Part shown: in pieces, positions 15,185 to 22,163 of the stretch
How positions within the stretch are numbered: position 1 is the first letter of the stretch
How the letters are laid out: every line of letters starts with the position of its first letter
Assembly (NCBI GenBank): GCA_002496475.1
Contig: DAJV01000095.1
Location: 1-23,429, forward strand
Origin: Vulcanisaeta sp. UBA163
GTDB taxonomy: Archaea > Thermoproteota > Thermoprotei > Thermoproteales > Thermocladiaceae
DNA: 23,429 bases
Direction of reading: 5' to 3'
Program-made: the position numbers and the translations under genes
Notes under the pieces: generated by a model
Database searches by the model: none
Told to the model about the DNA's origin: nothing
What the model saw: only the letters and a program-made list of their open reading frames with translations

Positions 15185-16195
15185 CTAGGTCACTATATCT
15201 ATTAACCTGCCCCTGTCCACGGCATCCCTAATCTCAATGGCAATTCTCTCGCCCATATCAATGGGTTTATCAAAATAGAGGGTAGAGTATGGACTTCCAA
15301 CTCCCATGTAAACATTTGTTCCAGCGACTATTCTCCCGGAGAACTCGAAAACCACTATGCTCATGTCATCCTTGATAATTGATTCAAGGCTGAAGGGACC
15401 AATCATGCCCGGTGGAACCAACTCGGACACGGCCTTCACGAAGTCCTCCCCATACCTCTGCACGGTGGGTAACAGCGATTCTCTTAGAACCATTGGTAAG
15501 TTCCCGACTACCACGAACGTGGGCTCCTCAAGCCCGAAGATCCTACCATCAACATTACTCTCATACCTAATGTCCATACCCATGATCTCAACCCTATCAC
15601 GCATTCTCGAGGTGAAGTAATGGTAATAGGCGGGTACTCCAATGACGTACTCCTGTATTATGAAGTCCTCCTCAATACCACTTAACCTCTTAATGAGTTC
15701 ATCCTTATCCCTGGAAATGAAGTAACCCTTGCCGCCCTTGGCCCCGTAGAGCTTAACAATGACTGGACCATTCACTGTACTTGGATCATTGAATGACTTG
15801 GGTATTGATATTCCAGCATGCTCCAGGAGTTTCATCTTCAACCTCTGATCAGCCTCCCACCTAATCAGGTACCTATTTCCAAAGGTCGGTATTGGCATAC
15901 TAACCGCCCTCCTCCAACCAACATACTCCACGTAACTACCGTGAGGAATAAACACCGCGTTTCTCCCAATTAAGTAATCAATTACTGACTCAAAGTCACT
16001 GAAGTCAACCTCGAGGACTTCATTAATAAAACTGAAACGCCTGTAGAACCAGGCGGTTGATGGCCTAGCCACGGCTATCGTGTAGAAACCAAGCCTATTG
16101 GCACCCCTGAGTACCTGTAGTGCCGTGTGACTAGCCACAGTAGTCACACTAACTCTATCCAAGTCGTAATTCCTTATTATTGACTCAATGTTCAT
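15185..16195 (-). CDS. purP: FAICAR synthetase PurP, copy 1 (canonical)
   Basis: PurP uses formate and ATP to convert AICAR to FAICAR, the archaeal replacement for folate-dependent PurH formylation. The 336-residue protein has the DUF1246/DUF1297 PurP layout: ASHTALQVLRGANRLGF (21-37), FIPHGSYVEYVG (82-93), FGNRYLIRWE (105-114), the glycine-rich ATP loop GAKGGKGYFI (151-160) and FEFSGRIVAGTNVYMGVG near the C-terminus. All expected ATP-grasp features are present, so this is the likely active FAICAR synthetase. The ATG at 16195 overlaps the stop of the upstream paralog in an ATGA joint, so both are made from one mRNA. Confidence 0.92.
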   Translation of the reverse strand: MNIESIIRNYDLDRVSVTTVASHTALQVLRGANRLGFYTIAVARPSTAWFYRRFSFINEVLEVDFSDFESVIDYLIGRNAVFIPHGSYVEYVGWRRAVSMPIPTFGNRYLIRWEADQRLKMKLLEHAGISIPKSFNDPSTVNGPVIVKLYGAKGGKGYFISRDKDELIKRLSGIEEDFIIQEYVIGVPAYYHYFTSRMRDRVEIMGMDIRYESNVDGRIFGLEEPTFVVVGNLPMVLRESLLPTVQRYGEDFVKAVSELVPPGMIGPFSLESIIKDDMSIVVFEFSGRIVAGTNVYMGVGSPYSTLYFDKPIDMGERIAIEIRDAVDRGRLIDIVT

Positions 16196-17250
16196 GTAAC
16201 CACCTCCTCAAGCTTACCCTGCTCAATGGCCTCCCTAACCTCAATGGCAATTCTCCTACCAATTGATATGGGCTTACCGAAATATAGCTTACTATATTGC
16301 GAACCTATTCCCATGTGTATGTTTGTGCCACCGCCGATCCTGGGCGCCACGTCATAAACCACCAAGTCCAGTTCAGGGGTTACCATGAACTGCAGCGTGA
16401 AGGGTCCAATTACGCCAGGTGGGACCAACCTCCTGGTTGCCTCAACGAACCTATACCCAATCTCGAAGACCCTCTCCAGGAGACTTTCCCTTATTGTGGC
16501 CATCTCATGCCCAACCTCTATATACCTAATATCCACGTCAATATCCAATTGATCCCTGGCAGGAATCCTAAACACACCATCAAGGTTACTTTGAATCCTC
16601 CTGTCGAAACCGTGTAATTCAAGCCTATTTCTGACCCTGGACAGAAAATAATTGGCATTGAAGTGAGCCCCTATGATCAACTCCTCTATCGACGCGCCAC
16701 CCAAGTCCTCAGGCCTAATAATACCCCTATTAATTAACTGCCCAGCCTTCCTCATTAGGTCATCCCTATCCCTGGCAATAAAGAAACCACGCTCAACACG
16801 CCTGGAGGCCTCGGGAAGCTTTACCATGACTGGCCTATCAACATCATCAACACTGGGGAAAATCCTCGGCCTCCTAATACCAGCCTCATCAAGTAACCTA
16901 TAGTAATTCCTTAAACCACTCCTCTCCTCCCAACGCAGTAGGTACCTATTGCCAAATATTGGTACTGGGAATTTACCCTCTATATAGTCGTAACCCACGT
17001 AAACCGCAAAGGACCTATTCGGCACAAACACGGCGTTTGATTTCCTAAGGCTAGACACAGTCTCGTCACTGACCATCATCCTAAAATCATCAAGCACAAT
17101 CAACTCATCAATAATCGGAAACTCCCTATACGGCAACTCCCTACCCCTCTTGGCAACTGCTATTGTCCTAAAACCCTCATCCCTAGCGCCATCAAGAACA
17201 TCCAAAGCAGAGTGACTCGCCAAAACCGCTATGGAGTGCGTAAGCCCCAT
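16192..17250 (-). CDS. PurP paralog, copy 2 (altered ATP loop)
   Basis: This is a 352-residue PurP homolog with the same layout as copy 1: ASHSALDVLDGARDEGF (11-27), FVPNRSFAVYVGYD (75-88), FGNRYLLRWEE (99-109) and a C-terminal RIGGGTNIHMGIGSQYS (304-320). Where copy 1 has GAKGGKGYFI, it has EASRRVERGFFI (147-158), losing the glycine-rich loop. PurP paralogs are common in archaea and some are not required for FAICAR synthesis. It may be a partner subunit or have a different substrate. I chose ATG 17250 because it starts at the family N-terminus and lies 26 nt from a TATA box at 17273-17280. The frame continues upstream to 17388, but those 46 residues are cysteine-rich and unlike the family. 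Confidence 0.88.
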   Translation of the reverse strand: MGLTHSIAVLASHSALDVLDGARDEGFRTIAVAKRGRELPYREFPIIDELIVLDDFRMMVSDETVSSLRKSNAVFVPNRSFAVYVGYDYIEGKFPVPIFGNRYLLRWEERSGLRNYYRLLDEAGIRRPRIFPSVDDVDRPVMVKLPEASRRVERGFFIARDRDDLMRKAGQLINRGIIRPEDLGGASIEELIIGAHFNANYFLSRVRNRLELHGFDRRIQSNLDGVFRIPARDQLDIDVDIRYIEVGHEMATIRESLLERVFEIGYRFVEATRRLVPPGVIGPFTLQFMVTPELDLVVYDVAPRIGGGTNIHMGIGSQYSKLYFGKPISIGRRIAIEVREAIEQGKLEEVVT

Positions 17251-17272
17251 TAACACATTTAATAAAAGAATC

Positions 17273-17280
17273 CTTATAAG
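17273..17280 (-). promoter_or_regulatory. TATA box of the purP2-purP1 operon
   Basis: The sequence CTTATAAG on the minus strand is centred 26 nt before ATG 17250, which supports that start and a leaderless mRNA. Confidence 0.6.
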
Positions 17281-17517
17281 TCTATCGCAGACCGAACATA
17301 CACATAAATCGGAATTATTTAAACAAACAATTAAACCAACTAAACCCTCGACATCAAGACCCACCAACTCACAAAATTCACTAAACAAAAATAAGTGGAA
17401 TTTGCATTGTGAATGGCATGGGTTGTATCAACATCGAGGCATCTAGTTGGTAAACCGGTTAAAACTAACAGTGGGCTGCCATTATAATAATAAGGTTAAT
17501 GATAGACTGGGTTATAG

Positions 17518-17649
17518 CCCCGAGGTCCCAGCATGCCGGTTTCCCGCGGCCTCACGGACCGCAGTACTCCCGTGCACGGCAAGGCATTTCACTTCCGGGT
17601 TCTGATGAGTCCGGGTGGTGCCACCTTGCCTATGGCCGGGTTACCTCGG
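17518..17649 (-). rRNA. 5S ribosomal RNA
   Basis: The minus strand has the conserved archaeal 5S core: ACCACCCGGACTCATC, AGAACCCGGAAGTGAAA, and GGGAGTACTGCGGTC followed by a GCGGGAAACC segment. The ends pair as CCGAGGT (5', 17649-17643) with ACCTCGG (3', 17526-17520), forming helix I. The length is about 130 nt, with the exact ends uncertain by a few bases. It stands alone, unlinked to 16S or 23S, as is normal in Crenarchaeota. It is transcribed from a TATA box at 17678-17688. Confidence 0.93.
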
Positions 17650-17677
17650 TTTGGCCGTTATGACGTGCTTGTCCTGG

Positions 17678-17688
17678 GTTTTTAAGCT
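17678..17688 (-). promoter_or_regulatory. TATA box of the 5S rRNA gene
   Basis: The minus strand reads AAGCTTAAAAAC, about 33 nt before the 5' helix of 5S. The core CTTAAAAA is the same as in the two tRNA promoters of this window. Confidence 0.6.
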
Positions 17689-17744
17689 TTTCATTCCGCA
17701 ACCACGCCCATCTCTATCCCAATTAATGGGAGAACACATTACTA

Positions 17745-17768
17745 GTCCTAAAGCCCACCCTTTAGGAC
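17745..17768 (+). repeat. Hairpin resembling an IS200/IS605-type end
   Basis: GTCCTAAAG and CTTTAGGAC form a perfect 9-bp stem with a 6-nt loop, followed by GAGGGGGATGTCATC. This hairpin plus G-rich tail is like the right end of IS200/IS605 elements (the TnpB guide-RNA end) in archaea. No transposase reading frame is nearby, so it would be a remnant. The resemblance is from memory and weak; a simple hairpin is an alternative. Confidence 0.35.
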
Positions 17769-17881
17769 GAGGGGGATGTCATCTTTAGCTACATAATGCT
17801 TAGAGCTGTCTCTATTGTATCGTTGGTTACACGTGGTATGTAAAATAATGTATTAATTAGGGATTGTTAGGCCATTGATTA

Positions 17882-19063
17882 ATGAAGAGGATTGCCATTG
17901 TTGGTGCGAGCTTCGCCGGTGCTGAGGTTGCCAATAAACTCGCAAAGAGGTTGAGGTGGGAGTTGGCAAGGGATGAGGTGGAGATTAGCGTCTTTGATAA
18001 GGATGATGATTTTCTAGTCCAGGCAATGTACCCACTCATAGTATTTAACTCATTAAGCGAGGAGTATGCCAAATGGAGGAAGAGTGAGTTGCTTGATCCT
18101 CGTGTTAAGTTTTATTACGGCCCTAGGGGTGAGTTGGTGAGTATTGACCTTAGGAATAGGGAATTGGGATTCGCTGATGGGAGTAGGTATAACTATGATT
18201 ACCTTGTTATAGCCACAGGGGCTGAGTTTGCGCCGCAGGAGGTGCCTGGATTAATGAAGGATTATCACACATTCTTCACATTAGATGGTGCCCTGGAATT
18301 AAGGGAGATACTCTCGAGTTTTAGTAAGGGTACGGTTGTGGAGTTGTTCGTGGATTTACCCATAAAATGCCCAATAGTTCCTCTGAAGTTCGGGTTATTG
18401 CTTGATTCATACCTTAGGGATAGGAATGTTAGGAGTAACGTTAATATAAAGCTCCTTTACCCAATAGATTACCTACATGCTCAGCCTGAGGTTAATAGGC
18501 TTGGTAAGATAATGTGTGAGCAGAGGAATATTGAGTATATATTTAGGTTCATGGTTTCTGAGGTAAATACCGAGGAGAAGTTTGTCATTAGTGACAGTGG
18601 TGAGAAGATAAAGTATGACTTACTAATAACAATACCACCTCACAGGGGTGCCAGGGTCTTCAGAGAATCAGGGCTTGGCGACCCACTCGGCTTCTTACCG
18701 GGTGATAAAAACACATTGAGGTACCGAAAAGGCAAGGAATTACATGAGGAGGTTTACATAATTGGCGATGCAACTGCATTACCCGTGACAAAGGCCGCAT
18801 CAGTGGCTCATTATCAGGCGGATGTTGTTGCTGAAAACCTTGTTTCCGACATACTTGGGACTGGGCCTAGGAAGATCTATAGGGGTGAGGATATATGCCC
18901 AATGCTCACAGACCTCTATACGCATGAGAGTAGGGGGAGGGCATGGTTGCCCTGGTGGAACTACACTGTTAATGAGATGCCGTTTATCACCACTAGGTTT
19001 GGATGGTGGTTTTTGAGGGCATTTTACATGACTTTACCTGCGGTGGTGAGGGGAGGGCTATGA
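17882..19063 (+). CDS. Sulfide:quinone oxidoreductase-like FAD protein
   Basis: This 393-residue protein is a pyridine-nucleotide-disulfide-type flavoprotein. The FAD-binding Rossmann motif GASFAGAEVA is at residues 8-17, YDYLVIATGAEF at 105-116 and the second FAD motif VYIIGDAT at 291-298. Sulfide:quinone and flavocytochrome c oxidoreductases use a cysteine pair; Cys163 (DLPIKCPIVP) and Cys339 (EDICPML) stand at matching places. The third SQR cysteine, near residue 120-130, is missing. The C-terminus is rich in aromatic residues (GWWFLRAFYM), fitting a monotopic membrane contact. I infer electron transfer from reduced sulfur to quinone, with related substrates not excluded. Its stop overlaps the DUF1641 start, so the two are probably one operon. 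Confidence 0.82.
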   Translation: MKRIAIVGASFAGAEVANKLAKRLRWELARDEVEISVFDKDDDFLVQAMYPLIVFNSLSEEYAKWRKSELLDPRVKFYYGPRGELVSIDLRNRELGFADGSRYNYDYLVIATGAEFAPQEVPGLMKDYHTFFTLDGALELREILSSFSKGTVVELFVDLPIKCPIVPLKFGLLLDSYLRDRNVRSNVNIKLLYPIDYLHAQPEVNRLGKIMCEQRNIEYIFRFMVSEVNTEEKFVISDSGEKIKYDLLITIPPHRGARVFRESGLGDPLGFLPGDKNTLRYRKGKELHEEVYIIGDATALPVTKAASVAHYQADVVAENLVSDILGTGPRKIYRGEDICPMLTDLYTHESRGRAWLPWWNYTVNEMPFITTRFGWWFLRAFYMTLPAVVRGGL

Positions 19064-19509
19064 GCATAAAGATTCTGAGTAAAATCCTTGAGGAGAGAAT
19101 AAAGGATGCGGATAAGGATAAGGCGATAATGGACCTCATGGACCAATTAATTATATTGCATGAGTCAGGCGCATTGGACACGCTCGTGGATTTAGCTCTC
19201 ACACTGAAGAACGTGAGTAGTGTAATTACTGATGACATGTTCGATAATATGGTAGTAATGATACGTAACCTACTCGAAATAATAAATAATATTGTGGATA
19301 ACCCCATCATCAGGGTAATTGCTGATTCCATAAACGATCCAAAGATCGACAGGATATTAACGGAGCTGGAAAGTAATGATGTAAGCCTGGCCAAGGTCAT
19401 AGGCATGCTTAGGGATCCCGATGTACTACGGGGCGCGTATGTATTACTTACGTTAGTAAAAGCCATAGGTGCAAGATCTAGGGAATACCTCAAGGAACAC
19501 TCAAAGTGA
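19060..19509 (+). CDS. DUF1641-family protein
   Basis: This is a 149-residue, mostly helical soluble protein with several repeated I/L/V-rich helices (MDLMDQLIILHESGALDTLV at about 23-42). It resembles the DUF1641 family, whose genes often stand beside SQR-like flavoproteins in archaea and bacteria. The ATG at 19060 overlaps the flavoprotein TGA, with GGGGAGGG at 19049-19056 as a Shine-Dalgarno-like site. The longer frame to 19003 lies inside the upstream gene and is unlikely. The helix-rich HESGALDTL segment is the family's conserved element. It is probably an accessory protein of the flavoprotein; its exact role is unknown. Confidence 0.75.
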   Translation: MSIKILSKILEERIKDADKDKAIMDLMDQLIILHESGALDTLVDLALTLKNVSSVITDDMFDNMVVMIRNLLEIINNIVDNPIIRVIADSINDPKIDRILTELESNDVSLAKVIGMLRDPDVLRGAYVLLTLVKAIGARSREYLKEHSK

Positions 19510-19586
19510 GTTGAAGCGTTAGTAATTCTCAAATTACGAGTTAAATGCTAGGTATTAAGTAAAATCACAATGTAGTTCGCCAATCA

Positions 19587-21134
19587 TTAATGAACCAAGT
19601 CTGGGTAGTACTCACGTAAGACCCTCTTGATGTCTACCCTAGGTACGAAACTCAGTATTGCACTTAGGCTGACTAGGTAGAAACGCTCCTTGTCCGTGTT
19701 GTACATGTCATAGACCTGGGAAAACCTGGCCTTGAACTCATTATACTCCCTCTCATCTATTTCCTTACCCCTTGGTTCATTTACAAAATCCACCAGGTCC
19801 CTAACGTCATTGCCAAATAACCAACCGTTTACGCCATCAATTACTAACTCAACCGCAGCACCATCCCTCGAGGATATGCTCGGTACCCCATTTATCGCAG
19901 CCTTCATGAAGCTCGTACCGCTGGCCTCCCACCCAGGGAATGGCGTGAATAGTAATACGTCAATGCCCTTGAGTATTGTCTTGGCCTTATTAACATCATA
20001 ATCATGGATATAGACGACGTTCTTATACTTCCTGTGTAACTCCCTGAACTTCTTCATGTAGATCAAGCCGTCCTTATCCATGGGGTGCGACTTACCACCA
20101 AGGATAAAGATAACGTCATTAAATTCCCCCTCCTCTATTAACCTGGTCACGAAGTGCGGTCTCTTATAGAGCGTCATCCTCCTGACCCACGCGGTTATGA
20201 AGACATTGTTACTCAGATCAATGGACTTGTATGATCTAATTAATCCCTGTAATTCATTTCTCAACCTTGCCTTTATTAGCCCCAGGCTCTCCCTAGTTAA
20301 TAGGCCCTTTTCGTATAGCATCCTTATCTCAGGGTCCATCCACCTGTTAAGGTCTACACCATTTGTTATGAACCGAGCCTTACTAATGAATTGGGGTATC
20401 ACCTTCTTCATTATATCATAGTGCTTCGATGACACCATGATCACCTCCCACGCCATGGCAGCTCCAATGCTTGTCAAAACCACGGGATCCTCAATAAACC
20501 TATAACCAGTCTCCTCCTCAAACAGTTTGTTTGGGAATGATGGGTGGCCCCAGGGACCGGGCGTGTGTATTATCAGCCTATACCTACCTGGTATTTTTAG
20601 TGTTATTGGTACCATGGCCGCATAGGCCTCCTGCAAATCTATATACTTAACATTCTCCAGCCCAACATTTCTCCTTATGAACTCCACGGCGCCCTTGGCA
20701 AGGAATATGTACTTCAGGAACTTCTCCTCAGTACCACTCTCTATGTACACCCTATCAACCAACCTAAGCGCCCAACTGGGACTCCTTGGTTCCAGAAACA
20801 CTGCATGTGCCGAGCCCAGATGATATTCCCAAGCATTAACCTCCACCTCTTCACCTCTTAATTTAACGGTGAATGTGTCGATTAGCCTTAATGAGTCAAG
20901 GAAGGACCTAGGTTGCGGCTGCGGTTTTGGTATTGGGTCATCGCTATCATTAAAGTCGTAATCAACATAACCATTCCTATAAAGCAGGGTTATTACGTAA
21001 TAATTAAGGCCCAGTGCCGCGGCTCCATAGAATTTATCACCCTCAAGTACGCCAAGACCGCCTGCATAGGTGTACCCCATATCGAGGGCTAGGTCTGGAG
21101 TTATGCTTATTATTACGGCAGTATCACCAGTCAT
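19587..21134 (-). CDS. Alpha-glucan phosphorylase-like GT35 enzyme
   Basis: This 515-residue protein is much shorter than the roughly 800-residue classical phosphorylases but has their hallmarks: GGLGVLEGD (25-33), AWVRRMTLYKRP (315-326), GGKSHPMD (346-353) and the PLP-site segment EASGTSFMKAAINGV (403-417) with Lys411 as the likely cofactor lysine. It probably removes glucose-1-phosphate from alpha-1,4-glucans in the cytosol. Glycogen synthase (GT5) is a weaker alternative, because TNGVDLNRW (257-265) also resembles that fold. It is monocistronic and convergent with the DUF1641 gene. A TATA-like TAATATAAT lies near 21155-21163, about 25 nt upstream of the ATG. Confidence 0.8.
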   Translation of the reverse strand: MTGDTAVIISITPDLALDMGYTYAGGLGVLEGDKFYGAAALGLNYYVITLLYRNGYVDYDFNDSDDPIPKPQPQPRSFLDSLRLIDTFTVKLRGEEVEVNAWEYHLGSAHAVFLEPRSPSWALRLVDRVYIESGTEEKFLKYIFLAKGAVEFIRRNVGLENVKYIDLQEAYAAMVPITLKIPGRYRLIIHTPGPWGHPSFPNKLFEEETGYRFIEDPVVLTSIGAAMAWEVIMVSSKHYDIMKKVIPQFISKARFITNGVDLNRWMDPEIRMLYEKGLLTRESLGLIKARLRNELQGLIRSYKSIDLSNNVFITAWVRRMTLYKRPHFVTRLIEEGEFNDVIFILGGKSHPMDKDGLIYMKKFRELHRKYKNVVYIHDYDVNKAKTILKGIDVLLFTPFPGWEASGTSFMKAAINGVPSISSRDGAAVELVIDGVNGWLFGNDVRDLVDFVNEPRGKEIDEREYNEFKARFSQVYDMYNTDKERFYLVSLSAILSFVPRVDIKRVLREYYPDLVH

Positions 21135-21200
21135 ACCGAGTACTCATGAAAACGATTATATTATTAAAGTTACTGCGCACCCAAACCCGAGTTTATTTTG

Positions 21201-21974
21201 TCATGGGGTTAATAGCGACATTAACATTACTAATGTAAGTGCCCTTGAGACCTCGAGTGTGAAACCATATAGATCGCCAACGGCGCCACTGAGATCTCTC
21301 TGGATAACCACAAACAATAATACACTCAGCACCAGTGACGCTAGTGAGGCTATCACACCCATGACGCCTAGGAGCAGGTAAATAATTACAAAACCAACCA
21401 GCGTTGATGCAACCACTAAATAGCCATTCTCCCTACTATACCTAGTCAATAACCAGCCCAGGCCCTTATAACTAGGTTCCTTACCCACTAACCCGCATAG
21501 GCAGCATGATGCCTTGGACACAATCTCGGCGGTAAACAATGACTGCCATAGAGCACTCACTAGGTTGGATGATGCGGACACCGCTATTATGATCAATAGT
21601 ACTACCATGGCTATTGACGCGGAACCCCTATGCGGGTCCTTAAGTACCCTAATTCTATCCTCAGTCGAACCCCTAACCATCAATGCATCAACCACATCGG
21701 CAAACCCATCAATGTGATTAAGTCCTGTTAACATGAGCACTGCTGCGTATGATATGGATGCTATGAGTAGATCACCGTGCACAACACGCCCCAGGTAAAA
21801 ACCAAGAAGCCCAGGCAGTAACCCAGTTATTGGTGGTATGATTATTATTGCAAGCCATGCCCTCCTCAGTGCGCTTGAGATGTCGTGAGTACCGCCAATG
21901 GGTATCACGGTAAAGAACGTAATTACCGTCCTCAGGTCATTAATAATACCGCGAAGCTCCAGTGAAACCACCAT
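21201..21974 (-). CDS. cobS: Cobalamin synthase CobS
   Basis: Adenosylcobinamide-GDP ribazoletransferase is the last step of cobalamin assembly, in the membrane. The 257-residue protein has five or six hydrophobic segments and the conserved metal-binding HIDGFADVVDAL (87-98), plus DPHRGSASI (113-121). I chose ATG 21974, because the longer frame starts with TTG and the TATA-like TACTTAAAAG (around 21993-22002) is about 24 nt upstream. No other cobalamin gene is nearby. Its promoter is separate from that of the downstream phosphorylase gene. Confidence 0.92.
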   Translation of the reverse strand: MVVSLELRGIINDLRTVITFFTVIPIGGTHDISSALRRAWLAIIIIPPITGLLPGLLGFYLGRVVHGDLLIASISYAAVLMLTGLNHIDGFADVVDALMVRGSTEDRIRVLKDPHRGSASIAMVVLLIIIAVSASSNLVSALWQSLFTAEIVSKASCCLCGLVGKEPSYKGLGWLLTRYSRENGYLVVASTLVGFVIIYLLLGVMGVIASLASLVLSVLLFVVIQRDLSGAVGDLYGFTLEVSRALTLVMLMSLLTP

Positions 21975-21992
21975 GCTGCCCAAGCTTACTCC

Positions 21993-22002
21993 CTTTTAAG
22001 TA
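21993..22002 (-). promoter_or_regulatory. TATA box of cobS
   Basis: TACTTAAAAG on the minus strand is centred about 24 nt before ATG 21974. It supports that start over the TTG at 21983. Confidence 0.6.
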
Positions 22003-22109
22003 CATTCAGTAAGACTTACGTTACTATCATTCGATCAAACCTCTCGAGCATCATCATTAACAGTACCACATGGGTTTACTTATTAAGTTTTTATCACCGT
22101 CCCTAGAGT

Positions 22110-22161
22110 CTATCGAAAACAAAACTTTTATTCCCGCAATGCTGTGTGGGTTTGTCGATAG
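22110..22161. repeat. Imperfect inverted repeat around the permease promoter
   Basis: CTATCGAAAAC at 22110-22120 faces GTTTGTCGATAG at 22150-22161, pairing except for one base. A TATA-like ACTTTTATT lies between them at about 22124-22132. It may be an operator or 5' hairpin. The second arm ends 2 nt before ATG 22164. Confidence 0.45.
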
Positions 22162-22163
22162 CC

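Noticed and set aside
17251..17388. 46-residue N-terminal extension of PurP copy 2
   Set aside because: It lies upstream of the TATA box and is unlike any PurP N-terminus.
17413..17487. 24-codon frame with a HLVGKPVKTNSGLPL segment, reminiscent of a PRC-barrel start
   Set aside because: It is too short, stops at once and is followed by 5S rRNA; the likeness could be chance.
18993..19532. 179-codon minus-strand frame
   Set aside because: It is the shadow of the DUF1641 gene; its serine/leucine-rich composition is typical of antisense frames.
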